Shown: positions 29,098 through 37,237, numbered from the stretch's first letter. The stretch: DNA of 64,000 bases from Flavobacterium branchiarum (GCF_030409845.1 NZ_JAUFQQ010000005.1:1612001-1676000), one strand, 5' to 3'. The notes: a model not told the origin generated them from the letters alone. Program-made: numbers and translations.

Positions 29098-30459
29098 ATG
29101 AAAACAGGAATTGACGCTATATCTTTTGATGTAGCCAACATACATTTGCCCATAAAAACTTTGGCAACTGCTAGAAATATTGAACCCGAAAAATTAGAAA
29201 AAGGCTTGGGTTTAATAAAAATGACTCTCCCAGATACTTATCAAGATACCGTAGTTTTTGGTGCAAATGCTCTAACTAAACTAATTACTGAGAATCAAAT
29301 AAACCTAAATGAAATAAGCCGAATTTACGTTGGAACCGAAAGCGCAATTGATAGCTCTAAACCTATTAGTTCGTTTTTAATTGCTCTAATGGAACAAAAA
29401 TTTGGTGAGGATATTTTATCAGAATGTGACGTAGTCGATTTTACCTTTGCTTGCATAGGTGGTGTCGATGCTTTGCAAAATTGCGTTGATTTCATTAAAC
29501 TAAATCCAACAAAAAAAGCAATTGTGGTTACGACCGATTTTGCCAAATACGATTTAAATTCAACTGGAGAATACACACAAGGCGCTGGAGCATTGGCTAT
29601 GCTAGTCACTTCAAACCCTAGAATTATTGCTTTTGACGAAAATTGGGCTACAAGCACAAAAGGGGTTTTTGACTTTTTCAAACCTTATAGAAGTATTTCT
29701 AAAGAAGCAATCACTCTAAACGAAAACAATAATCCGTGGTTTGATAACTTAGAATCTGAGATAGAAATTCATAAAGACCAACCTGTTTTTGATGGTCAAT
29801 ACTCTAACCAATGTTATATGGATCGTACGCGAGCTGCTTACTTTTCATTCAAAAAACTAAAGAATACTACAGCTACTTTATACAATACTTGGAACAGCAT
29901 TATTATGCACCTACCCTATTCTTTTCAAGGTAGAAGAATGCTTTCTGAAATCTATGCTTTGGATAGTACAGAAAAAATTATTGCAGAAAATATTGAACCA
30001 GCCGATTATCAAAATAAGATTAAAGAAGTTGGAAAATCTGATGCATACAAAACTTTTATCACCGAGAAATTACAACCTGCAGAATTAGCTTCTTCTTTAA
30101 TTGGAAACCTTTACACAGGATCTATTTTCATGGGGTTACTATCGACTTTAGCTCATTTTTATGATACTAAAAAAGATATTTCTGGAACAAAATTTGGATT
30201 TCTAGCCTACGGAAGCGGATCAAAATCGAAAGTTTTTGAAGGAACAATTCAACCCGAATGGCAATCGACTTTAAGCCAAGTTAAACTTTTTGAAAACCTT
30301 AGCGAAAGTGTAGAAATTGATTTTGAGACTTACGAAAGACTTCACAAAAAAGAACAAAAACAAAGCGTTCGAACTCCAAAAAACGAATGGGTTTTAGACC
30401 GAATTGAAAAGGAAAATCCTGTTTTAATTGGTGCGCGTTATTATAAATGGATTGATTAA
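29098..30459 (+). CDS. Hydroxymethylglutaryl-CoA synthase family protein
   Basis: A 453-residue thiolase-fold enzyme that condenses acetyl-CoA with acetoacetyl-CoA in the mevalonate route. The catalytic set is visible: Glu81 in GTESAID, Cys119 in FACIGGVDAL and His271 in IIMHLPYSFQGRRM. STGEYTQGAGALAMLV is also typical. It is longer than firmicute MvaS (about 390 residues), as in Flavobacteriia. It stands alone, followed by a strong terminator. The polyketide-type HMGS branch is possible but no partner genes support it. Confidence 0.9.
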   Translation: MKTGIDAISFDVANIHLPIKTLATARNIEPEKLEKGLGLIKMTLPDTYQDTVVFGANALTKLITENQINLNEISRIYVGTESAIDSSKPISSFLIALMEQKFGEDILSECDVVDFTFACIGGVDALQNCVDFIKLNPTKKAIVVTTDFAKYDLNSTGEYTQGAGALAMLVTSNPRIIAFDENWATSTKGVFDFFKPYRSISKEAITLNENNNPWFDNLESEIEIHKDQPVFDGQYSNQCYMDRTRAAYFSFKKLKNTTATLYNTWNSIIMHLPYSFQGRRMLSEIYALDSTEKIIAENIEPADYQNKIKEVGKSDAYKTFITEKLQPAELASSLIGNLYTGSIFMGLLSTLAHFYDTKKDISGTKFGFLAYGSGSKSKVFEGTIQPEWQSTLSQVKLFENLSESVEIDFETYERLHKKEQKQSVRTPKNEWVLDRIEKENPVLIGARYYKWID

Positions 30460-30466
30460 ATTATAC

Positions 30467-30502
30467 AAAAACCGAGGTTTAATTATAAACTTCGGTTTTT
30501 TT
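30467..30502 (+). terminator. Terminator after HMG-CoA synthase
   Basis: A 14-base stem with one G-T pair (30467-30480 and 30487-30500), then a T-run. The stem sequence (CCGAGG/CTTCGG core) is nearly the same as in the terminators at 33313 and 34002. Confidence 0.8.
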
Positions 30503-30545
30503 ATTAAAACGGAATATTTGTTACGGGTACGGATTTCAAATCCAC

Positions 30546-30609
30546 GCAATATTGTCTTTCCGAGGAACGAAGAATCTTTCTTAGTAACTCCACAAAGATT
30601 ATGGAATTT
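30546..30609. repeat. Intergenic repeat block B, copy 1
   Basis: A 64-base block beginning GCAATATTGTCTTTC that recurs with a few changes at 34128-34191. A linked block (30615-30648) recurs at 34271-34303. Confidence 0.75.
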
Positions 30610-30795
30610 CTTATGGAGATTTCTCCTTCCGTCGAAAAGACAAGATTGGGGAGTTTCTTTATAGAGCTACTTGTCTGTCTTTAAGTTTAATTCTTTCATT
30701 TTTCTCTTAAAAACAATTACAAAATTACACTGTGAATCTAACAAGATTATTTAAAAAGGCTAAACAAATCCTCTTTCCATTTTTCGAATTGCTCA

Positions 30796-32145
30796 TTAAT
30801 AAATTAAACCTAGACGCTCAAATTTAACTTTATATTTCAGAATATAACCATTCCATTCTTCTTTGTGTTCTTCATTATTATAAATGGACGAAGCATAATC
30901 GACAACTTCTTTACTACAATGATTGGCAAAAATAGCTTCAAGATACTGTATTCCCGAATCGATTACTCGCTTTAATATCATCAACTTATCAATTCCATTT
31001 TCTTTGCAAGCCTTATCAAGCCACAATCCTTTTCCTATTTTCAGATATTCTTCGAGCAAACTTTCGGTAACAAATTTCGAAGGAATATCATTAATATTAG
31101 GTTCATTCTTACCATTCTTAAACACAGATATTATCAGTTCTTCTGAATAAAATTCTGTTGGAATAAATGAAATCAACGTTCCACTTTCGCCTGCTTTAAA
31201 ACAAAGCTCTTTTGTTATAAACTCTCTTGGTATTTTCTGAATAGCAAAGCCGTTTTTAGCTACTAATTTTTCGCAAAGCTCCTTCGTAATAAAATCTCGA
31301 TTAACATATTCTAATGCATGAAATGAAATTCCCAAAGCAATATCACACAATTCTTTAGTTTTAAATTCTAGTGGAACTATTTTTAAATCTCTATAATTAG
31401 ATAGCACTCTTGTATGCCAATATTCGCGATTTTTTGAAGCTGGATTGTTTTGCTTTAAGACTAATTCTCCAAGCTCTAATTCACGTTTAAATTCTTCAAA
31501 AGTCTCTATTAATGGATTATCTAGTAACTTTCGTAATTCAATCGAGATGATATCTTCTCCGCTTACATCATCGTACACAGAATTGTTTTCTGGGTCAGAA
31601 TCGCCCGTTTTATCATTATAATAAAACAATTCATTCTTTCGCTCTGCAAATGTTGTATAATGATCCTCGACTATAAAAACTGGAACTTCTATTGTACCTT
31701 CGCATTTAAAATTACCATGATTATAAGATGTCATTACTACTTCCTGAGCCTTTACATTGCCTTTTATCTCAACATACGAGCCTCCTAATAACATACTCTG
31801 ACAAGCAACATTTCCTGTTATAAAAACATACGGACCATAATCTCCCTCTGCATTTATTATTGTTCCTGTTGTTGAGAGATTTCCATTTATTAAAACTCCT
31901 TCAATTCGTAACGTATCAATCCCTTTTAAGGATAGATTCAATAAACTGGCTAACCATTTTTTTTCCTTATCCTCATAAAGATCTAAATAAAAGTTACCAT
32001 CAAAATTCACATCTTCATTTGCAACAACAAAGAAATCCTGATCGTCCCATTCTTCAAAATAATCGAACCCTTCTCGCTCAATTAAAAAAGGATATGCTAC
32101 TTTAACTTCTTTTATTGTAACTAATTTAAAAACTAACTCATTCAT
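30796..32145 (-). CDS. Beta-helix plus short-repeat protein of unknown function
   Basis: A 449-residue soluble protein without signal peptide. Residues about 75-165 look like a right-handed beta-helix of the polymer-forming type (LRIEGVLINGNLSTTG, VFITGNVACQSMLL, VEIKGNVKAQEVVM). Residues about 265-370 hold at least four copies of a roughly 25-residue helical repeat, with cores VPLEFKTKELCDIA, VNRDFITKELCEKL, IPREFITKELCFKA and IPTEFYSEELIISV. That repeat resembles DUF4116-like modules, by memory only. No enzyme motif is visible. It lies alone on the minus strand beside a GNAT gene. Such proteins often sit near toxin-immunity or stress loci, but nothing here proves that. Confidence 0.75.
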   Translation of the reverse strand: MNELVFKLVTIKEVKVAYPFLIEREGFDYFEEWDDQDFFVVANEDVNFDGNFYLDLYEDKEKKWLASLLNLSLKGIDTLRIEGVLINGNLSTTGTIINAEGDYGPYVFITGNVACQSMLLGGSYVEIKGNVKAQEVVMTSYNHGNFKCEGTIEVPVFIVEDHYTTFAERKNELFYYNDKTGDSDPENNSVYDDVSGEDIISIELRKLLDNPLIETFEEFKRELELGELVLKQNNPASKNREYWHTRVLSNYRDLKIVPLEFKTKELCDIALGISFHALEYVNRDFITKELCEKLVAKNGFAIQKIPREFITKELCFKAGESGTLISFIPTEFYSEELIISVFKNGKNEPNINDIPSKFVTESLLEEYLKIGKGLWLDKACKENGIDKLMILKRVIDSGIQYLEAIFANHCSKEVVDYASSIYNNEEHKEEWNGYILKYKVKFERLGLIY

Positions 32146-32199
32146 TTTCTAATGCCTTATTTTAAATATATTTTAGTAGATATGTATTATACGTTAATA

Positions 32200-32667
32200 C
32201 TATCTATTTGTATTCTCTTTTAGATTCATTTCCATAATTGGCATGAAACGGTTTTTTATTGAAGTTTCGAATTCTCCAATTTTTACAAATCCCATTTTAG
32301 AATAAAAGCGCTCGGCGTTTGGCTCAGCATCGAGTTGTATCTTTTCAATTTTAGCTTCTTTCATTCTGTTTAAAAAATCAAGAAACAAATGCTTTCCAAA
32401 TCCTTTACCGATATACTCGGGTAAAATAAATAAATTATCCATTTCTACATTTTTTTCATCTCTGAATACATAAGAATAATAACCTATAATTGAATTTTCG
32501 TTTACCAATTTAAAAACATTATGATCTCTTATATATTCCTGAGAAATAGTTAAATTTTCATCCCAACTTAAAATTTGTTCTGCCGAATATCCCCAATATG
32601 CTTTTGACTTTTTGGTTATTTCTGTTAGGATTTCGTTATCTGTTATGTTTGCTTTTTTTATTATCAT
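32200..32667 (-). CDS. GNAT-family N-acetyltransferase
   Basis: A 155-residue acetyltransferase. The acetyl-CoA pyrophosphate loop is visible in LPEYIGKGFGKHLFLDF (about 85-101), preceded by the strand VEMDNLFI, and followed by the typical LDAEPNAERFYSKMGF motif near residue 120-135. The acceptor substrate cannot be predicted; many relatives modify amino groups of small molecules or protein N-termini. It is 54 bases downstream of nothing on its own strand and stands apart from the repeat protein gene. Confidence 0.85.
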   Translation of the reverse strand: MIIKKANITDNEILTEITKKSKAYWGYSAEQILSWDENLTISQEYIRDHNVFKLVNENSIIGYYSYVFRDEKNVEMDNLFILPEYIGKGFGKHLFLDFLNRMKEAKIEKIQLDAEPNAERFYSKMGFVKIGEFETSIKNRFMPIMEMNLKENTNR

Positions 32668-32863
32668 AACTTTTGGTTGTTTCTACAAACAATATTACGC
32701 AATCTTGCAATTTCGATGAAGAGAAAAACTGCTATTTTTCTTTTCAAAATCAATAATTATCAGAAAAGTTATATTTTTATGGCTTCGGAATAAATTACAA
32801 GATGTATTTTACAAACACAGGCTTGTTTTCTACCAAAACCAAAAATGTAAAAAGAATTTTAAA

Positions 32864-32871
32864 TATCTTTG
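32864..32871 (+). promoter_or_regulatory. -7 box directly before XRE gene copy 1
   Basis: TATCTTTG matches TAnnTTTG exactly and ends only 4 bases before the ATG at 32876, so transcription would begin at or very near the start codon. Confidence 0.55.
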
Positions 32872-32875
32872 AATT

Positions 32876-33286
32876 ATGAGCACAGAAACAAAACCTAGAC
32901 ATATCGGAAGAAACATTAGCCGAATCAGAGAGCTTAAAGGAATGAAACAAGAAGCACTTGCACAAGCAATTGGCATAAGCCAACAATCTATTTCTAATAT
33001 TGAAGGAAGCGAAAGTGTTGATGACGAAAAGCTAAAAGCAATTGCCGAAGCGTTGGGCATTCCCGCTGAAGTTATAAAAAACTTTTCGGAAGAGGCTGTT
33101 TTTAATATTATTGGAAACACTATTGATATCGATAATAATTCTTCGGCAATCAATTCCAACTGTACTTTTAATCCATTAGATAAACTTCTTGAATCTTTTG
33201 AGGAGAATAAAAAACTTTACGAACGATTGGTCGAAGCCGAAAAAGAGAAAGTTGCTCTTTTAGAGAAATTATTGAGCGAGAAATAA
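32876..33286 (+). CDS. XRE-family helix-turn-helix regulator, copy 1
   Basis: A 136-residue DNA-binding protein. Residues 10-65 form a five-helix XRE domain (ISRIRELKGMKQEALAQAIG, then ISQQSISNIEGSE as the recognition part). The C-terminal third (KLYERLVEAEKEKVALLEKLLSEK) is a predicted coiled coil, probably for dimerisation. The paralogue at 33562 is almost identical except for residues about 85-115. The -7 box lies 4 bases from the ATG, suggesting a leaderless message. Target genes are unknown; there is no toxin partner next to it. Confidence 0.88.
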   Translation: MSTETKPRHIGRNISRIRELKGMKQEALAQAIGISQQSISNIEGSESVDDEKLKAIAEALGIPAEVIKNFSEEAVFNIIGNTIDIDNNSSAINSNCTFNPLDKLLESFEENKKLYERLVEAEKEKVALLEKLLSEK

Positions 33287-33312
33287 AGTTATATAACGAC
33301 ATATTTATAGAG

Positions 33313-33346
33313 AAACCGAAGTTTAAAATTAAGCTTTGGTTTTTTT
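33313..33346 (+). terminator. Terminator after XRE copy 1
   Basis: A 12-base stem with G-T pairs (33313-33324 and 33331-33342), loop AAAATT, followed by a T-run. Nearly identical to the one after copy 2. Confidence 0.75.
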
Positions 33347-33372
33347 ATTGAAACGGAATGTTATTGTGGGCA

Positions 33373-33387
33373 CGGATTGCAAATCCG
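33373..33387. repeat. Intergenic inverted repeat A (CGGATT-GCA-AATCCG)
   Basis: A perfect 6-base-arm inverted repeat inside a longer conserved block (33366-33405). Other copies are at 34061-34075 and 34216-34230, with a degenerate copy near 30530-30544. Confidence 0.7.
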
Positions 33388-33549
33388 CGCTTACGAATTG
33401 GGGAGTGTTTTGTGGAGTTATTTGTGTACTTGCGGGCACGGATTATCAGAAAAATTGTATTTTTAGACCTTGGAAATAAATTACAAGATGTATTTCACAA
33501 ACACAGGCTTGTTTTCTACCAAAACCAAAAATGTAAAAAGAATTTTAAA

Positions 33550-33557
33550 TATCTTTG
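33550..33557 (+). promoter_or_regulatory. -7 box directly before XRE gene copy 2
   Basis: Same TATCTTTG with the same 4-base gap to the ATG as in copy 1, so the near-leaderless layout is conserved through the duplication. Confidence 0.55.
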
Positions 33558-33561
33558 AATT

Positions 33562-33975
33562 ATGAGCACAGAAACAAAACCTAGACATATCGGAAGAAAC
33601 ATTAGCCGAATCAGAGAGCTTAAAGGAATAAAACAAGAAGCACTTGCACAAGCAATTGGCATAAGCCAACAATCTATTTCTAATATTGAAGGAAGCGAAA
33701 GTGTTGATGACGAAAAGCTAAAAGCAATTGCCGAAGCGTTAGGCATTCCCGCTGAAGTTATAAAAAACTTTTCGGAAGAAGCTGTTTTTAATATTATTGA
33801 AAATACTTTTGATATAGAAAACAACAATGGCTCTGCAATTAGTTATGGATGTACTTTTAATCCGTTAGATAAACTTCTTGAAGCTTTTGATAAGAATGAA
33901 AAACTTTACGAACGATTGGTCGAAGCCGAAAAAGAGAAAGTTGCTCTTTTGGAGAAGTTATTGAGTGAGAAATAA
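33562..33975 (+). CDS. XRE-family helix-turn-helix regulator, copy 2
   Basis: A 137-residue paralogue of the preceding XRE protein. The HTH domain differs at one residue (Ile for Met in LKGIKQEAL), while the linker about 85-115 (NTFDIENNNGSAISYGC versus NTIDIDNNSSAINSNC) has diverged and gained one residue. The coiled-coil tail is conserved, so hetero-dimers with copy 1 are possible. It has its own promoter and terminator copies. Confidence 0.88.
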   Translation: MSTETKPRHIGRNISRIRELKGIKQEALAQAIGISQQSISNIEGSESVDDEKLKAIAEALGIPAEVIKNFSEEAVFNIIENTFDIENNNGSAISYGCTFNPLDKLLEAFDKNEKLYERLVEAEKEKVALLEKLLSEK

Positions 33976-34001
33976 AGTTTTATAGCAATATATTTATAGA
34001 G

Positions 34002-34035
34002 AAACCGAAGTTTAAAATTAAGCTTCGGTTTTTTT
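34002..34035 (+). terminator. Terminator after XRE copy 2
   Basis: Stem 34002-34013 with 34020-34031, loop AAAATT, followed by T residues. Confidence 0.75.
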
Positions 34036-34060
34036 GTTGAAACGGAATGTTGTTGCGGGC

Positions 34061-34075
34061 ACGGATTGCAAATCC
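34061..34075. repeat. Inverted repeat A, copy 2
   Basis: CGGATTGCAAATCCG, identical to the copy at 33373. Confidence 0.7.
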
Positions 34076-34127
34076 GCGCTTACGAATTGGGGAAGTGTTT
34101 TGTGGAGTTTCTTGTTTGCAAATCTGC

Positions 34128-34191
34128 GCAATATTGTCTTTCTGAGGAACGAAGAATCTCTGTTAGTAGCTCCGCAAAGATTATGGAATTT
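34128..34191. repeat. Intergenic repeat block B, copy 2
   Basis: A 64-base block similar to 30546-30609. The associated block C is at 34271-34303. Confidence 0.75.
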
Positions 34192-34215
34192 TAGGACGAG
34201 ACATTTGTTGTGGGC

Positions 34216-34230
34216 ACGGATTACAAATCC
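34216..34230. repeat. Inverted repeat A, copy 3
   Basis: CGGATTACAAATCCG, one base different in the loop from the other copies. Confidence 0.7.
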
Positions 34231-34367
34231 GCGCTTACGAATTGAGGAGTTGTTTTGTGGAGCTACTTGCGGAGATTTCTCCTGCGTCGAAAAGACAAGA
34301 TTGTAAACTGAGACTATAAACTAAATAGCCCTACGACTCCGCTCAGGATGACAGGTAAAACGACGTT

Positions 34368-34450
34368 GCGTGAGGGATAGAGGCGATATCCTTTTATGGA
34401 GCGTAGCGGAATAAAAGATAAAGCCGAAAGCCCGACCCGGAGGGACACGC
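34368..34450. repeat. Foldable GC-richer intergenic element
   Basis: An 83-base element closed by GCGTG (34368-34372) and CACGC (34446-34450), with an inner CCTTTTAT/ATAAAAG pairing and a GCCCGACCCGG segment. It is much richer in GC than its surroundings. It resembles a multi-copy intergenic element that I recall from other Flavobacterium genomes. It may be a structured RNA or a repetitive element. Confidence 0.5.
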
Positions 34451-34569
34451 CATTATCAAGATTCTAAGTTAATATCGTTTAGAAATCTGCTAAATTTTTG
34501 TGGAACATAATTCCGAAACAAATAAGAAAATTTTAATAAAGCAACCCTTTTTAGTATTTCTAAAATTAG

Positions 34570-34577
34570 TATTTTTG
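34570..34577 (+). promoter_or_regulatory. -7 box of the aminopeptidase P gene
   Basis: TATTTTTG matches TAnnTTTG and lies 28 bases before the ATG at 34606. No clear TTG at the -33 position. Confidence 0.45.
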
Positions 34578-34605
34578 AGTATTCAAAGTATAAAACCTAA
34601 TTAAC

Positions 34606-35898
34606 ATGAAATATCATCAAATAAACAGTTCTCTTTTTATAAAAAATCGCGAAAAATTCATGGCTCAAATGAAGCCGAAAAGTGTAGCGGTATTTAATTC
34701 TAATGATATTTACCCAGTTAGTGCCGATAGCACATTACCATTTGCTCAACATAGAGATATTTTTTACTTAAGCGGTGTTGATCAGGAAGAAAGTATCTTG
34801 TTGCTTTTTCCGGATGCGCCTTACGAAAACCAACGTGAGATTTTATTTTTAAAAGAAACTAACGACCATATTGCTGTTTGGGAAGGTGAAAAACTTACTA
34901 AAGAACGTGCTTTTGAAGTTTCTGGAATAAGAACAGTTTACTGGTTGCAAGATTTTGAAAAAGTCCTTAACGAAATGATGACTTATTCGGAAACGATGTA
35001 CATTAATACTAACGAACATTACCGCGCAACTGTTGAAACTGAAACTCGCGAAGCTCGTTTTGTAAAATGGTGGAAGGAAAGATATCCAGCGCACCAAGTT
35101 GCTAAAAGTAATCCTATTTTACAACGCATTCGTTCGGTTAAAGAAAGCGAAGAAATTGATTTGATTCAACAAGCTTGTAACATTACTGAAAAAGGTTTCC
35201 GTAGATTGTTGTCTTTTGTAAAACCTAATGTTACGGAATACGAAATTGAAGCTGAACTTATTCACGAATTTATCCGTAATCGTTCTAAAGGTTTTGCTTA
35301 TACTCCGATTATTGCTTCTGGAAATAATGCTAACGTATTACACTATATCGAAAACAACCAACAATGTAAGGCTGGAGATTTAATCTTGCTGGATGTTGCG
35401 GCCGAATATGCTAATTATTCTAGCGATATGTCTCGTACAATTCCTGTTTCGGGTACATTTACTGCTCGTCAGAAAGCGGTTTACAATGCTGTTTTACGTG
35501 TAAAGGACGAAGCTACAAAAATGCTTACTCCTGGAACTCTTTGGAAACAATACCATCTTGAGGTTGGAAAAATTATGACTTCGGAATTATTAGATTTAAA
35601 ACTAATTGATAAAGCCGATGTTCAAAACGAAAATCCTGATTGGCCAGCGTATAAAAAATATTTCATGCACGGAACGTCTCACCATATGGGATTAGACACG
35701 CACGATTATGGATTGTTGCATGAACCAATGAAAGCCAATATGGTTTTTACGGTTGAACCTGGTATTTATATTCCTGCTGAAGGTTTTGGTATTAGACTTG
35801 AGGATAATGTTGTGGTTCAGGAAACTGGAGAACCATTTAACTTAATGCGTAATATTCCTATCGAAGCTGATGAAATAGAAAGCTTAATGAATGTTTAA
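34606..35898 (+). CDS. pepP: Xaa-Pro aminopeptidase (aminopeptidase P, M24B)
   Basis: A 430-residue cytosolic metallopeptidase that removes an N-terminal residue before proline. Residues about 1-170 form the creatinase N-domain (PVSADSTLPFAQHRDIFYLSG). The pita-bread catalytic domain has the metal ligands in LLDVAAEY and YSSDMSRT (two Asp), HGTSHHMGLDTHD (His), FTVEPGIYI (Glu) and IRLEDNVVV (Glu). Length and motifs agree with E. coli PepP (about 440). It is monocistronic, with a terminator at 35924. Confidence 0.93.
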   Translation: MKYHQINSSLFIKNREKFMAQMKPKSVAVFNSNDIYPVSADSTLPFAQHRDIFYLSGVDQEESILLLFPDAPYENQREILFLKETNDHIAVWEGEKLTKERAFEVSGIRTVYWLQDFEKVLNEMMTYSETMYINTNEHYRATVETETREARFVKWWKERYPAHQVAKSNPILQRIRSVKESEEIDLIQQACNITEKGFRRLLSFVKPNVTEYEIEAELIHEFIRNRSKGFAYTPIIASGNNANVLHYIENNQQCKAGDLILLDVAAEYANYSSDMSRTIPVSGTFTARQKAVYNAVLRVKDEATKMLTPGTLWKQYHLEVGKIMTSELLDLKLIDKADVQNENPDWPAYKKYFMHGTSHHMGLDTHDYGLLHEPMKANMVFTVEPGIYIPAEGFGIRLEDNVVVQETGEPFNLMRNIPIEADEIESLMNV

Positions 35899-35923
35899 AC
35901 ACATTTCATTCTAGTATAAAGAC

Positions 35924-35958
35924 AAACGGTTTACAGATGTGTAGACCGTTTTCTTTTT
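35924..35958 (+). terminator. Terminator after pepP
   Basis: A 12-base stem with one G-T pair (35924-35935 and 35940-35951), loop GATG, then a T-rich tail. Confidence 0.8.
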
Positions 35959-36000
35959 CCATTCATAACAGATTACTTTTTACAACATAAATTCATTTCA

Positions 36001-36783
36001 TTGAAAAATATTTCCTTTAAAAATATCAACATCTCTTATTCAGACGCAGGAAAAGGTACTGCAATTGTTCTGCTTCATGGTTTCTTAGAAAATAAAACCA
36101 TGTGGAATCATTATGTTGATGCATTTTCTAAAAATTACCGTGTTGTTACCATTGATTTATTGGGGCACGGAAAAACGGAACCCCTTGGCTATGTTCATAC
36201 AATGGAAGATAATGCCGATGTGGTTAAGGAGGTTTTGTCTCATCTTGAAATAAAAAAAGCTGTTTTTATAGGACATTCTATGGGAGGTTATGTCGCTTTG
36301 GCTTTCGCCGAATTGTATTCTGAAAACATGCAAGGTTTGGTTTTATTAAATTCTACTTCTAAACCCGATAGCGCCGAACGAAAACTAAACCGAACTAGAG
36401 CTATCAAAGCTGTCAAACAAAACTACACTGGTTTTATAGGTTTAGCGATTGGAAATTTATTTAGCGAAAACAACCGCGAAAGGCTTGCTACAAATATAGA
36501 GTTAGTAAAAGAAGAAGCTTTAAAAACGCCGCTTCAGGGAATAATAGCGTCTCTTAAAGGAATGAAAATAAGAAAAGACAAAGAACAGATTTTACACACT
36601 ACTCTTTTTCCGAAGCTATTAATTTTAGGAAAAAAAGATCCTGTTTTAAACTACGAAGAAAGTATTTCGCAAATTGAAAATACAGAAGTAAAACTTGTTT
36701 CTTTTGATGATGGACACATGAGCTCTATCGAGAACGAAACAGAATTGACTACTGTTTTATTAGATTTTTTTGCTAAAATTTAA
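36001..36783 (+). CDS. Alpha/beta-hydrolase
   Basis: A 260-residue alpha/beta-hydrolase with the triad Ser93 (GHSMGG), Asp213 (GKKDPVL) and His239 (DDGHMSS); the oxyanion-side LLHGF is at 25-29. The start is a TTG at 36001: the next in-frame ATG would remove the first strand and the LHGF motif, so TTG is the better choice. Substrate unknown; related proteins are esterases, MenH-like or haloperoxidase-type enzymes. No signal peptide. It ends at a strong terminator. Confidence 0.87.
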   Translation: MKNISFKNINISYSDAGKGTAIVLLHGFLENKTMWNHYVDAFSKNYRVVTIDLLGHGKTEPLGYVHTMEDNADVVKEVLSHLEIKKAVFIGHSMGGYVALAFAELYSENMQGLVLLNSTSKPDSAERKLNRTRAIKAVKQNYTGFIGLAIGNLFSENNRERLATNIELVKEEALKTPLQGIIASLKGMKIRKDKEQILHTTLFPKLLILGKKDPVLNYEESISQIENTEVKLVSFDDGHMSSIENETELTTVLLDFFAKI

Positions 36784-36810
36784 TGCTACATTATCTAGTT
36801 CTAAAGCAAC

Positions 36811-36846
36811 AAAAAAGGCTATTTCACAAGAAATAGCCTTTTTTTT
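36811..36846. terminator. Bidirectional terminator
   Basis: A 15-base perfect stem (36811-36825 and 36830-36844), loop ACAA, with A-run and T-run on its sides. It separates the hydrolase from the convergent roadblock pair. Confidence 0.85.
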
Positions 36847-36862
36847 ATGAGTAAAAATAAAT

Positions 36863-37237
36863 CTATAATTTAGAAGATATATCTTTTTTAAATCTAGCCA
36901 AAACCGCTCTTGTCATACCTAAATTAGCTTTAGATGAATCTACTGCTAAATAAATAAAATATTTTTCGTCATCAGAAACATCTATAATATGTAACTGATT
37001 CGTTAGAGTAATTAATATGTCATTGATTTTCTGGTCTAAACCTAAAGCTTTAATCGCTTTCATTTTTGCTTTAACAACTTCTAAGTTATATGCTGAGGCT
37101 AATTCTGGATCAAAATTTGGGTCGACAGTAAGTGAAGAATATGACATTCCAGTTTCAACTTCTGTTACAGATACAGCGATAAAACCTGAAATATTCTCTT
37201 TCAAATCATTTTGAAAATTTTGTAAAAAATCTGACAT
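36863..37237 (-). CDS. Roadblock/LC7-like protein, module 1 (second protein)
   Basis: A 124-residue protein with the alpha-beta pattern of roadblock/LC7 proteins (MglB-like): FIAVSVTEVETGMSY, a central helix ELASAYNLEVVKAKMKAI, then DILITLTNQLHIIDV and YFIYLAVDSSKANLGMTRAVL. It is strongly similar to the protein at 48456-48836 over its whole length. It lies 17 bases after its partner. Roadblock proteins regulate small GTPases such as MglA, but no GTPase gene is in the window. Cytosolic. The family call is from fold pattern. Confidence 0.75.
   Translation of the reverse strand: MSDFLQNFQNDLKENISGFIAVSVTEVETGMSYSSLTVDPNFDPELASAYNLEVVKAKMKAIKALGLDQKINDILITLTNQLHIIDVSDDEKYFIYLAVDSSKANLGMTRAVLARFKKDISSKL

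Larger units (their letters stand above)
30460..30795. other. Repeat-bearing intergenic region
   Basis: A 336-base gap with a terminator at 30467-30502, an imperfect copy of the inverted repeat around 30530-30544, and two blocks (30546-30609 and 30615-30648) that recur at 34128-34191 and 34271-34303. A 78-codon ORF across the repeats has no coding character. Confidence 0.6.
32757..33405 (+). repeat. Tandem duplication, unit 1 (XRE gene with flanks)
   Basis: About 650 bases covering promoter, XRE gene, terminator and the inverted repeat. It is repeated at 33443-34094 with high identity in the promoter and most of the gene. Confidence 0.85.
33443..34094 (+). repeat. Tandem duplication, unit 2 (XRE gene with flanks)
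   Basis: Second copy of the unit at 32757-33405, offset by about 686 bases. Promoter and N-terminal coding region are almost unchanged; the middle of the gene differs. Confidence 0.85.
33976..34605. other. Repeat-rich intergenic region
   Basis: A 630-base gap with a terminator (34002-34035), two copies of inverted repeat A, copies of repeat blocks B and C shared with 30546-30648, a foldable GC-richer element (34368-34450) and the pepP promoter. The 90-codon ORF across it is made of repeats and is not credible. Confidence 0.7.

Noticed and set aside
32830..33159. Opposite-strand ORFs across both XRE genes
   Set aside because: Both copies give the same antisense ORF because the genes are duplicated; the sense XRE domain is clear.
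32757..34094. Insertion sequence or composite transposon
   Set aside because: No transposase, terminal inverted repeats or target-site duplication is visible; a simple tandem duplication explains it.
34034..34306. 90-codon ORF in the repeat-rich gap after XRE copy 2
   Set aside because: It is made almost entirely of intergenic repeats A, B and C and has no coding character.
34321..34450. tRNA gene
   Set aside because: The foldable segment lacks a T-loop consensus, an anticodon arm and a CCA end; it fits a repetitive element better.
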